The position numbers were made by a program, and so were the translations under genes. From Pseudomonas chlororaphis (GTDB lineage Bacteria; Pseudomonadota; Gammaproteobacteria; Pseudomonadales; Pseudomonadaceae), in NCBI RefSeq assembly GCF_001921865.1, contig NZ_MSCT01000009.1, positions 186,001 to 250,000 of the forward strand: a stretch of DNA of 64,000 nucleotides, written 5' to 3'. Position 1 is the stretch's first letter. Each line of letters opens with the position of its first letter. Of this stretch, positions 1 through 7,465 are shown piece after piece. The notes beneath the pieces are model-generated. The model was not told where the DNA came from, searched no databases, and saw only the letters and a program-made list of their open reading frames with translations.

Positions 1-2
1 TG

Positions 3-749
3 GGACTGGGCGTGGTGGCGCAGGGCGGCAAGCGGGTGATGCTGCAGGATTCGATCATCGACTACCGGGCCGGGCAGGGCATGCTGACCAGCATCGACCA
101 GCCGGTGGTGACCCACGTGTCGCAGGCTTCGGCGGCGGAGCCGTTCCTTGGGGCGATGCTGACCCTGGACATGCACCTGATCCTGCAGACCGCCGCGCAA
201 ATGCCGGCGCCGCCGCCGACGCGGGCCGGCGACTATCGGACGCTGGTGATCGACGAGCTGGAGCCGGGGCTGGTCGATGCCCTGGAACGCCTGCTGGGGT
301 TACTGGACGAGCCGACGCTGCTCCCCCAGCTGGCGCCGCTGATCCAGCAGGAGATCGTCGTGCGTTTGCTGGCGGGGCGTCACCGCCTGGCGTTGCAGCA
401 CCTGCTGGCGGCGGGTTCGCCGATCCAGCAGATCTTCCGTGCAGTGGCCTGGCTCAAGCAGCATTTCACCCAACCGGTTCGGGTGGACGATCTGGCGCAG
501 CGGGCGCATATGAGTTCGTCCAGCTTCCGCCAGCATTTTCGCGCGATCACCGGGGTCAGCCCGTTGCAGTTCCACAAGCAGCTGCGCCTGCAGGAAGCCC
601 GGCAACTGATGCTCAACCAGAACATCGACGTCGGTCGCGCCGCCGGGCTGGTGGGGTATGAAAGCGCCTCGCAGTTCAGCCGGGAATACAGCCGAGTGTT
701 CGGCGCGCCGCCACAACGCGATATCCAGCGGGTGCGCCAAGCGGGTTGA
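3..749 (+). CDS. AraC-family transcriptional regulator, 5' end outside window
   Basis: The reading frame is open from the first bases of the window (GLGVVAQGGKR from base 3), so the true start lies upstream. The first ~150 visible residues match the AraC_N type N-terminal effector domain (VVAQGGKRVML, MLTSIDQPVVTHV). The last ~100 residues hold the two AraC helix-turn-helix motifs (DLAQRAHMSSSSFRQHF, then AGLVGYESASQFSREYSRVFG). Proteins of this kind are usually local activators. The two tandem hydrolases immediately downstream on the same strand, and the spaced direct repeat in front of them, make those the likely target. The target is inferred. Confidence 0.9.
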   Translation, partial: GLGVVAQGGKRVMLQDSIIDYRAGQGMLTSIDQPVVTHVSQASAAEPFLGAMLTLDMHLILQTAAQMPAPPPTRAGDYRTLVIDELEPGLVDALERLLGLLDEPTLLPQLAPLIQQEIVVRLLAGRHRLALQHLLAAGSPIQQIFRAVAWLKQHFTQPVRVDDLAQRAHMSSSSFRQHFRAITGVSPLQFHKQLRLQEARQLMLNQNIDVGRAAGLVGYESASQFSREYSRVFGAPPQRDIQRVRQAG

Positions 750-775
750 GCTTCTGCCGTCGCCCCGGGGGCAGC

Positions 776-972
776 GAAATAGGCAAATCCTGCGCGGGCG
801 TTTAGCCGAAGCGAATGCCCGCTTGGACAGGCCCGGTCTCACCGCCAACGGGCCTGTGTCTAGCTGTAGCGGCGATGCTCATCCGCCACGCCTGGCAAGC
901 CGGCAGAATCCGCGAAACAGGCAAACTTGCCAGCGGAATAGGCAAGGTTTCGCCCGGGGTCATTCCTATACT
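776..972 (+). promoter_or_regulatory. Candidate AraC-type operator and promoter before the hydrolase pair
   Basis: In the 336-base gap between the regulator and the first hydrolase, the motif GAAACAGGCAAAC (914-926) is repeated as GGAATAGGCAAGG (935-947). The offset is 21 bp, two helical turns, as in many AraC-family direct-repeat operators. A third copy, GAAATAGGCAAAT, lies at 776-788. The downstream copy sits about 20 bases before a TATACT -10-like element (967-972), where a class II activator would overlap the -35 position. No other gene is visible in the gap. The repeats are seen directly; promoter function is inferred. Confidence 0.5.
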
Positions 973-1085
973 CGTTTCCAGCGACCACGCAGCCCCAAGG
1001 CCCGCGGCGTCCAGCCACGGCGGCCCGAGCGTGTTTTTCCAGGGGCGTCTATCCAGCGAAACGAGCCATGAGCGGAGACCAGATC

Positions 1086-1985
1086 ATGCAAACAGTGCAG
1101 TTCAAGCATCGCGACATCCTGATGGCGGGCCACCTCTATACCCCGGTCGGCTTCGACGCGTAGCAGCAATACCCGGCCATCATCGCCGTACACCCGGGCG
1201 GTGGGGTGAAGGAGCAGACCGCGGGCACCTACGCGAAGCTGCTGGCCGCGCAGGGCTTCGTCACCCTGGCGTTCGACGCTTCCTACCAGGGCGAGAGCGG
1301 CGGCGAGCCGCATTTTCTCGATGAGCCGATGAACCGCGTGGCGGACGTGTACAGCGCCGTCGATTACCTGACCACGCTGGCCTTCGTCGATGCCGGGCGC
1401 ATCGGCGTATTGGGCATCTGCGCCGGTGGCGGCTTCGCTGTGAAGGCGGCGTCGGTGGACCGGCGGATCAAGGCCGTGGCCACCGCCAGTGCGGTCAACG
1501 TCGGTTCCGCCACCCGCAAAGGGTGGGAAGGGCAGGGCTCGATTGACGATCTGCTGCCGGTACTCGATGCCCTGGCCGGCCAGCGCAGTGCCGAGGCCGC
1601 CGGCGCCGCGGCGGTCTATGCGCCCTATGTGCCACAGCTGGGCGATAGCAGCGCCCCCCGCGACCTGCGAGAAGCCGCGGACTACTACCTGACGCCCCGC
1701 GCCCAGCACCCCAATGCGCAGAACAAGATGCTGATGAACGGCCTCGGCGCTTGGGTGGCCTTTGATGCCTTTGATCTGGTGGAGCAGTTGCTGACCCAGC
1801 CGGTCCTGGCCATCGCCGGCAGCGAGGCCGGTTCGCTGTGGCACAGCCAGGAGCTGTACGCCAAGGCCCAGGGCCAGAAGGAGCTGTTCATCATCGACGG
1901 CGCAGCCCATATGGACCTCTACGACGGCGAGCAGGTCGGCACGGCGCTGGGCAAGCTCGGCCCGTTCTTCAAGCGACACCTGTGA
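1086..1985 (+). pseudogene. Alpha/beta hydrolase (dienelactone-hydrolase-like) with in-frame TAG at codon 26
   Basis: From the ATG at 1086 the frame encodes MQTVQFKHRDILMAG and then meets TAG at 1161-1163. After it the same frame continues without interruption to 1985 with a full hydrolase body. The sequence after the stop aligns by eye along its whole length with the next gene: HPGGGVKEQT against HPIGSCKEQT, FDASYQGESGG against FDASFQGGSGG, and nucleophile region GICAGGG against GVCGGGA. An internal GTG at 1206 could start a 259-residue protein, but it would lack the first beta strands. Either a nonsense mutation or a base-calling error turned a sense codon (probably CAG or GAG) into TAG. 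The family cleaves esters or acyl compounds; the substrate is unknown. Confidence 0.8.
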
Positions 1986-2074
1986 TACCCCGGCCCCATT
2001 GACTGGCGGCGCACAGCGCGCCCTACGGACAACCGATACCCGCGCGCCCAATGCGGTGCGCCAGGAGCACGTTC

Positions 2075-3004
2075 ATGAGCAATATCAAGCACGTCACCTA
2101 CAGGAACCTCGGCTGGGACAGCACGGCGGATATCTACCTGCCGGCGGATTTCGATGAGACCCGGCGTTACCCGGCCATCGTCAGCACCCACCCCATCGGC
2201 AGTTGCAAGGAGCAGACCTCCGGCAATGTCTACGCCGCCGGGCTGGCCAGGGCAGGCTTCGTCGCCATCGCCTTCGACGCCAGTTTCCAGGGGGGTAGTG
2301 GTGGCCAGCCGCGCTTTATCGAAGATCCCGCGATCCGCGTCTCGGACATCCGTTTTGCCATCGACTACTTGCTGACCCTGCCGTATGTGGACCCCGGGCG
2401 CATCGGCGCCATCGGTGTCTGTGGCGGCGGCGCCTACACCGTCCACGCGGCGATGACCGATCACCGGATCAAGGCCCTGGTTTCCATCACGGGGGTGAAT
2501 TTCGGCCGCCTGATCCGCGAGGGTTTCAGTGCTTTCAACCCGGTCGGTGCCTTGCAGGCCATGGCCAGCCAGCGCACCGCCGAAGCCCAGGGCGCGGCGC
2601 GGCAGGTCATCGATTACCTGCCGCCTTCGGTGGCCGAGGCGCGGCAGAGTGGGGTTGCCGATATCGATGTGCTGGAAGCCACCGACTATTACAAGTCTCC
2701 GCGCGGCCAGACCCCGAACGGTGCCACCAGCGGCTTGTTTTCCTTCAATGGCGCGGCCATGGCCTGGGATGCTTTCCTGCATGCCGAGGTGCTGCTGACC
2801 CAACCGCTGATGGTGGTGATCGGCGACAAGCCCGGCGGCTTCGGCGCCTACCGCGATGGCTGGGAGATCTATGGCCGTGCCGCTTCCACCGACAAGCAGA
2901 TGGTGGTCGCCGAAGGCTGGTCCCACTACGACCTGTACGACCGTCCCGAACCGGTGGCGCTAGCCATGGCCCGGGTGGTGCCGTTCTTCCAGGAGCATTT
3001 GTAA
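2075..3004 (+). CDS. Alpha/beta hydrolase, paralogue of the preceding gene
   Basis: This is a 309-residue cytosolic alpha/beta hydrolase. The ATG at 2075 follows an AGGAG site (2063-2067), which decides the start. The probable oxyanion region is HPIGSCKEQ, the nucleophile elbow is GVCGGGA with Cys in the nucleophile position as in dienelactone hydrolases, and a C-terminal WSHYDLYD supplies the likely His. It is a close tandem paralogue of the interrupted gene upstream, 89 bases away, and probably co-transcribed under the AraC regulator. Because the first copy is broken, this one may be the only active hydrolase. The substrate cannot be read from the sequence. Confidence 0.9.
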   Translation: MSNIKHVTYRNLGWDSTADIYLPADFDETRRYPAIVSTHPIGSCKEQTSGNVYAAGLARAGFVAIAFDASFQGGSGGQPRFIEDPAIRVSDIRFAIDYLLTLPYVDPGRIGAIGVCGGGAYTVHAAMTDHRIKALVSITGVNFGRLIREGFSAFNPVGALQAMASQRTAEAQGAARQVIDYLPPSVAEARQSGVADIDVLEATDYYKSPRGQTPNGATSGLFSFNGAAMAWDAFLHAEVLLTQPLMVVIGDKPGGFGAYRDGWEIYGRAASTDKQMVVAEGWSHYDLYDRPEPVALAMARVVPFFQEHL

Positions 3005-3064
3005 GGCATTGCGAGGGAGCACTGCCTGGCCGAGTTCTGGCCGGGCTTCAGGGGATCAGCGGTA

Positions 3065-3577
3065 TCAGGCCGGCTGGGCCGGATCAGCCTCCCGGCCATG
3101 GGCCGCTGCCGCCAACTGCTCGGTATCGACCCGCACGAACAGCGAGTCGCCAACGGCCGTCAGCACATCGCCGGCATACACCTCGCAGATCACCCGGCTT
3201 TTGCGGCCGACGTCGCCTTCGACCCTGGCGCGCAGGGTCAGGGGCACGCCCATCGGGGTGGGCTTGATGAACTTGATGCCGAGGTTGCCGGTCACGCAGT
3301 TGATGCGCGGCAGGCTGTCCAGGGAGCGTTGTTCGGCGCGGTAGTGGTAGGCCATGGCGGTCCAGTTGGAATGGCAGTCCACCAGCATCGCGATCAGGCC
3401 GCCATACACCAGTTCGGGCCAGCCACAGTACTTGGCGTCCGGCAGGTGCTCGGCCATCACATGCACCCCGTCCGCATGCCAGTGGCTCTTGATGTGCAGG
3501 CCATGGGGGTTGCTGCCGCCGCAGCCGTAGCACACGCCATCCGGCGCGGCGCTGTCTTGCATGGAAAGCGGATGCAT
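3065..3577 (-). CDS. PaaI/4HBT-family hotdog thioesterase
   Basis: The 170-residue protein begins near CYGCGGSNPHGLHI, the Cys-x2-Cys plus NPxGL start typical of one group of hotdog-fold acyl-CoA thioesterases. It then has YGGLIAMLVDCHSNW, the conserved helix carrying the catalytic Asp. The ATG at 3577 is preceded by an AAGG site; a second Met lies five codons in. Hotdog thioesterases hydrolyse acyl-CoA thioesters in the cytosol, but the chain type is unknown. The gene lies 36 bases after a small conserved gene on the same strand and is probably co-transcribed with it. Confidence 0.88.
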   Translation of the reverse strand: MHPLSMQDSAAPDGVCYGCGGSNPHGLHIKSHWHADGVHVMAEHLPDAKYCGWPELVYGGLIAMLVDCHSNWTAMAYHYRAEQRSLDSLPRINCVTGNLGIKFIKPTPMGVPLTLRARVEGDVGRKSRVICEVYAGDVLTAVGDSLFVRVDTEQLAAAAHGREADPAQPA

Positions 3578-3613
3578 GTCGTCACCTTTTTATTGTTGGA
3601 GAGGGTCCTGGAC

Positions 3614-4045
3614 TCAGGCCGCTGCCTGCGCCTGGATCGGCAGTTCCCCGTCGATTTCCTTGACCAGGCCGCTGGCCAGCAACAGCGGCAGCAGGCGGTT
3701 GTGCAGTTGCGGCTCGACGAATTCCTTGACGGCGTCCAGCGCCAGGTTGCCGCTGACGTCCAGCTCGGCCTTGGTGTAGGACAGCCAGGCCTTTTTCAGC
3801 GCCAGCAGCACGTCGCTGCCCGCGGTGTTGGCGAAGCGGCGGTGGGTGGCCTGGCCGTCGAATTCGAAGCTGTGCTGGAAGGCATAACCCGCCTCGTTGC
3901 CCTGGCTGGCCACGCAACGCCCGCAGGTGCATCGGCCGGCGCCGAAGGCCGTGCGCAGGAAGCTGTTGAAGTCCACCACGGGCTTGAGGCTCAGGCGCTT
4001 GTCGACCTCGAACAGGTCCCCGGTCAGTTTCTCTTCAGTACTCAA
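3614..4045 (-). CDS. Conserved protein of unknown function with a CxCx2C cluster
   Basis: No family is recognised. The best start is the TTG at 4045, nine bases after a GGAGG site; that gives 143 residues (MSTEEKLTGDLFEVDKR). An ATG at 4189 would add 48 low-complexity residues without a ribosome-binding site. The protein has a GRCTCGRC cysteine cluster about a third of the way in, which could bind a metal, and a C-terminal helical half. It is the first gene of a two-gene unit with the thioesterase 36 bases downstream. There is no signal peptide or membrane segment. The role is unknown. Confidence 0.75.
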   Translation of the reverse strand: MSTEEKLTGDLFEVDKRLSLKPVVDFNSFLRTAFGAGRCTCGRCVASQGNEAGYAFQHSFEFDGQATHRRFANTAGSDVLLALKKAWLSYTKAELDVSGNLALDAVKEFVEPQLHNRLLPLLLASGLVKEIDGELPIQAQAAA

Positions 4046-4296
4046 CGTCCATTTCCTCCATCGTGCGGCATTTTTTACAGGGCCGCACGATACCAGCCGG
4101 ACGCCGCCACGGGGGACTTTTCTGCCCGGCGCGCGGGTGCTGCAAGCCGCCAGGGCCGGTCGCGGTGTGCGTACGGGATAAGTGGCCATTAAAAGAGAGG
4201 CACATTGCCTTCTCCGAGCCTGCGTCGTGCTGGCCCCGCAAGCGCCGAATCGTCGCCAAAATCACTTTAATTTCAGGTGGTTAGGTAGATCGAAAA

Positions 4297-4626
4297 ATGC
4301 GCAATGTGTGGATCACGCTGACCTCGTTCGCCCTGGTCGGCGCGGCGGCCGCGGCCGAGGGCAAGGAGCTGGCGGCCAACGACCGGTATGTGTGCAGCTG
4401 GGGCGCGGGGACGGCGGCCCGGGCGCAGGAGCTGAAGCTGTCGGGCGTTTCCTTGTATGCCGCCCGGCAAAAGTTGCAGGCCTACAAGTTCAGCAAGGGC
4501 TGGATGCGGATGCTGGCCATGGGCATAACCGAACAGACCTACGACAGCGCTTCGCGGGCCAAGCCGGCCACGGTTCGCCAGGGCTTTTACGAGGATTGCG
4601 TGCGCTACAAGCTGGCGCGCAAGTAA
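4297..4626 (+). CDS. Small exported protein of unknown function
   Basis: 109 residues. The N-terminus MRNVWITLTSFALVGAAAAAEG is a plain Sec signal peptide with a likely cut after AAAA. The mature part is about 88 residues with two cysteines (YVCSWGAG and EDCVRY) far enough apart for one disulfide in the periplasm. No known family is recognised. The gene is monocistronic: its neighbours are on the opposite strand or separated by 304 bases. The 304-base stretch downstream (4627-4930) holds no other convincing gene. Confidence 0.75.
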   Translation: MRNVWITLTSFALVGAAAAAEGKELAANDRYVCSWGAGTAARAQELKLSGVSLYAARQKLQAYKFSKGWMRMLAMGITEQTYDSASRAKPATVRQGFYEDCVRYKLARK

Positions 4627-4930
4627 CTCAAGGTCGGGGGCGGTTTGGGGCAGGGGATCGCCGCTTGCCCGAGCTGCCATGCTGACGGGGGCGCTGGCGG
4701 CCCTGGGCCGGAGCGTATCGGCTTTGACGCATGTACCCGGCCCTTTGGCTGAGGAGTCGACATGACCCCCTGACCATCTGATCCGTATTTTTCTTTTTTA
4801 CCTGCATCTGTATCGGGATCAGATCTGGCCTGACAATGGCTCACCCCCGGGCGCACTGGCCCACCGGCAGCGACCCGAGGGGGCGTTCTGTGTTTCGCGT
4901 TGGCGAACACCTATTGTTTCAGGAGGCCTT

Positions 4931-5014
4931 ATGGCGAAGATGGCGATTTTCTTGTTTGGATTCTTGGCGCTGACCATCGCAATCGGGGTATTGGCCACCA
5001 TCTCTCCGGTCTGA
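4931..5014 (+). CDS. 27-residue single-pass membrane miniprotein
   Basis: ATG at 4931 sits four bases after a perfect AGGAGG (4921-4925 plus the preceding base pair context), and the frame reads MAKMAIFLFGFLALTIAIGV and ends LATISPV before TGA at 5012. Apart from Lys3 it is hydrophobic throughout and would make one transmembrane helix. Very small proteins like this often act as accessory subunits of membrane complexes; no partner is visible here, since the neighbouring gene is a convergent EamA transporter. Support comes from the strong ribosome-binding site and the clean helix. The function is unknown. Confidence 0.6.
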   Translation: MAKMAIFLFGFLALTIAIGVLATISPV

Positions 5015-5061
5015 AGGGCAACCTGCGTCCAGCCCGGTCCTTGCGGGGCGAGACTGGGCCG

Positions 5062-5958
5062 CTAGCGTGCGAACCTCCTCGCCCCGGCCACGCACCCGAT
5101 CACCGCCACGGTCACTGCGAGCATGCCCAGGCTGACCTGTTCGTGCAGCAGCGTGGCTGCCAGCGCCAGGCCAAAGAACGGTTGCAGCAATTGCAACTGG
5201 CCGACGGCGGCGATTCCGCCCTGGGCCAGGCCGCGATACCAGAAGACGAACCCGATCAGCATGCTGAACAGCGCGACGTAGGCCAGGCTCAGCCAGGCCG
5301 GCGGGGTGATGCCGGCAAACGAAGGCGGGGCGCTGTACAGGGTCAGCAAGGCCATGAGCGGCAGCGACACCACCAGCGCCCAGGAAATCACCTGCCAGCC
5401 GCCCAGGGTCCTGGACAGCTTCGCGCCCTCCGCGTAACCCAGGCCGCAGGCCAGGATGGCCAGCAGCATCAGCAGGTCGCCGGCCGGCGCGACGCTCAGC
5501 CCCTGGGACAGCGCGAACCCCACCACCAGCAGGCTGCCCAGGCCCGAGAACAGCCAGAACACCGGTCGCGGCCGCTCGCCGCCGCGCAGCACGCCGAACG
5601 CCGCGGTGGCCAGCGGCAGCAGGCCGACGAAGACGATGGAATGGGCCGAGGTGACGTACTGCAACGCCAGCGCGGTCAACAGCGGAAAACCCACCACCAC
5701 GCCCAGGGCCACGATGGTCAGGGGCCACAGCTGGTCTCTGCTGGGGCGTTTTTCCTTGAACAGCAGCAACAGGCACAGGGCCAAAACGCCGGCGATGCTG
5801 GCGCGGGCTACGGTCAGGAACAGCGGGTCGAACTCCAGCACTGCGAGTCGGGTGGCCGGCAGCGAGCCGCTGAAGATCAGCACGCCGATAAAGCCGTTGA
5901 GCCAGCCGCTGGCGGTCTTGGGCGTGCTCGAGTGTTGCAGGTTAGATGTCCGTTCCAT
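5062..5958 (-). CDS. DMT-superfamily (EamA) transporter
   Basis: The 298-residue protein has about ten hydrophobic segments arranged as two EamA halves (GFIGVLIFSGSLPATRLAV near the start; WLSLAYVALFSMLIGFVFWY in the second half). This is the layout of drug/metabolite exporters in the inner membrane. The ATG at 5958 fits better than an upstream ATG at 6060, which would add a non-hydrophobic 34-residue tail overlapping the divergent promoter. It is divergent from the MocR-type regulator at 6086, a common pairing in which the regulator controls the exporter. The substrate is unknown, although amino acids or related amines would fit the regulator type. Confidence 0.9.
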   Translation of the reverse strand: MERTSNLQHSSTPKTASGWLNGFIGVLIFSGSLPATRLAVLEFDPLFLTVARASIAGVLALCLLLLFKEKRPSRDQLWPLTIVALGVVVGFPLLTALALQYVTSAHSIVFVGLLPLATAAFGVLRGGERPRPVFWLFSGLGSLLVVGFALSQGLSVAPAGDLLMLLAILACGLGYAEGAKLSRTLGGWQVISWALVVSLPLMALLTLYSAPPSFAGITPPAWLSLAYVALFSMLIGFVFWYRGLAQGGIAAVGQLQLLQPFFGLALAATLLHEQVSLGMLAVTVAVIGCVAGARRFAR

Positions 5959-6052
5959 GAAAGGGCTCTGTGTGGTTCGGGAACAAGCGCAGCGCTGCGG
6001 GGCACGATTGCGCCGGGGCTGCTCAGGCCTCATCCTAGGCAGGCAAAGCAAT

Positions 6053-6068
6053 ACAATCAAAATATTGT
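6053..6068. promoter_or_regulatory. Inverted repeat in the MocR/EamA divergent promoter region
   Basis: ACAAT (6053-6057) and ATTGT (6064-6068) form a perfect 5-bp inverted repeat with a 6-base AT-rich spacer, 18 bases before the MocR start codon. MocR proteins often bind short ATTGT/ACAAT-like repeats in such divergent regions. The role as operator is inferred. Confidence 0.35.
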
Positions 6069-6085
6069 CATGGATACAGGTGCCT

Positions 6086-7420
6086 ATGGCCCGCGCCCGC
6101 TATAAACAACTGGTCGACGGTTTTGCCGCCGATATCCGTGCCGGTGCCTTGCCCCCCGGCACTCGCCTGCCCACTCACCGCGAACTGGCGGCCCGGGAAG
6201 GGCTGGCGCTGGTGACGGCTTCGCGGGTCTACGCCGAACTGGAGGCTATGGGCCTGGTCAGCGGCGAGGCCGGGCGCGGCACCTTTGTCCGCGAGACCGC
6301 GCTGCCGCCCGGCCAGGGCATCGATCAGCAGCCGCTGGCGGCGGGCACCCTGGACCTCAATTTCAACTACCCCGCGCTGCCTGGGCAGGCCGAGCTGCTG
6401 CGCGGGGCCTTGCGCCAGCTGGCGGCGGCCGGCGACCTGGAGGCGCTGCTGCGCTACCAGCCCCACAGCGGCCGGCCCCATGAGCGGGCGGCGCTGGCCC
6501 GCCATCTGGCCAGCCGCGGGCTGACGGTGGCCGCGGAGCAATTGTCGATCGTCAGCGGCGCCCAGCACGGTCTGGCGGCCACGGTGATGGCGCTGCTCAA
6601 GCCCGGCGATGTGGTGGCCACCGATGCCCTGACGTACCCGGGGTTCAAGGTCGCAGCCGACGCCCAGGGCGTCGAGCTGGTGTCGATTGCCCTGAGCGAG
6701 CAGGGCCCCGACCTGGACGCCTTCGAGCAACTGTGCCGCAACCGCCGGGTGCGCGCGGTGTATGCCATGCCGACCCTGCACAACCCCATGGGCTGGGTGC
6801 TCGACCTGGCATGGCGCGAGCGTCTGGTGCGCATCGCCCGGCAGCATCGGCTGCTGATTATCGAGGACGGCGCCTATGCCTTTCTCGCCGAGGACCCGCC
6901 CGCGCCGCTGATGGCCCTGGCGCCGGAACTCACGGTCTATGTCTCGGGTTTCTCGAAGAATGTCGCCACCGGGCTGCGGGTCGGTTTCGTCGTCGCGCCG
7001 CTGGCCTGGGTGCCGCTGATCGAGCGGGCGATTCGCGCGACCACCTGGAACACCCCCGGAGTGATGACGGCGCTGGTCTGCAACTGGCTCGACGACGGCA
7101 CGGTGGAGCGCCTGGAGGCAGAGAAACGCCAGGACGCGACAGCCCGGCAAACCCTGGCCAGGGAGGTGCTGGCCGGCCTGCGTTGCATCGGCCATCCGGC
7201 GTCGTATTTCCTCTGGTTGCCGCTGCCTGAAGAGGTGCGCGCCGACCAGGTGGCCATGGCGCTGCAGCGGGAAAAGGTCTCGGTGTCCACCGCCGAGCCC
7301 TTTGTCAGCGCCGCGCCGGTGCCCCACGCCATCCGCCTGGCCCTGGGCTCGCTCGACATGGAGCAACTGCGCGTGGCCCTGGAACGGGTGCGGCGGGTGA
7401 TTGGCGAGTACGCCTACTGA
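6086..7420 (+). CDS. MocR-type (GntR-aminotransferase fusion) transcriptional regulator
   Basis: 444 residues. Residues ~1-75 are a GntR winged helix (YKQLVDGFAADIRAG, LPTHRELAAREGLAL). From ~100 onward the protein is a fold-type I aminotransferase domain with the PLP-binding lysine at Lys291 in SGFSKNVATG and IIEDGAYAF before it. MocR proteins sense an amino acid or vitamin B6 compound through PLP. The ATG at 6086 was chosen because the longer frame to 5456 runs through the divergent EamA gene. It probably regulates that exporter and itself. Confidence 0.93.
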   Translation: MARARYKQLVDGFAADIRAGALPPGTRLPTHRELAAREGLALVTASRVYAELEAMGLVSGEAGRGTFVRETALPPGQGIDQQPLAAGTLDLNFNYPALPGQAELLRGALRQLAAAGDLEALLRYQPHSGRPHERAALARHLASRGLTVAAEQLSIVSGAQHGLAATVMALLKPGDVVATDALTYPGFKVAADAQGVELVSIALSEQGPDLDAFEQLCRNRRVRAVYAMPTLHNPMGWVLDLAWRERLVRIARQHRLLIIEDGAYAFLAEDPPAPLMALAPELTVYVSGFSKNVATGLRVGFVVAPLAWVPLIERAIRATTWNTPGVMTALVCNWLDDGTVERLEAEKRQDATARQTLAREVLAGLRCIGHPASYFLWLPLPEEVRADQVAMALQREKVSVSTAEPFVSAAPVPHAIRLALGSLDMEQLRVALERVRRVIGEYAY

Positions 7421-7425
7421 AACAA

Positions 7426-7449
7426 CTCCCGCGCACTCGGGCGCGGGAG
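7426..7449. terminator. GC-rich hairpin between convergent genes
   Basis: CTCCCGCGC and GCGCGGGAG form a perfect 9-bp stem with a 6-base loop, just after the MocR stop codon and before the stop of the convergent chemoreceptor gene. No T run follows on either strand, so termination would be weak or Rho-assisted. Confidence 0.5.
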
Positions 7450-7465
7450 TCGGGTGCGTTGGCCC

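Noticed and set aside
4770..4776. AGGAG-placed ATG ACC CCC TGA read as a three-residue leader peptide
   Set aside because: Too short to support, and no attenuator hairpin follows it.
4900..6105. 401-codon plus-strand frame across the EamA gene
   Set aside because: Gln/Arg/His-rich shadow of a ten-segment membrane protein on the other strand.
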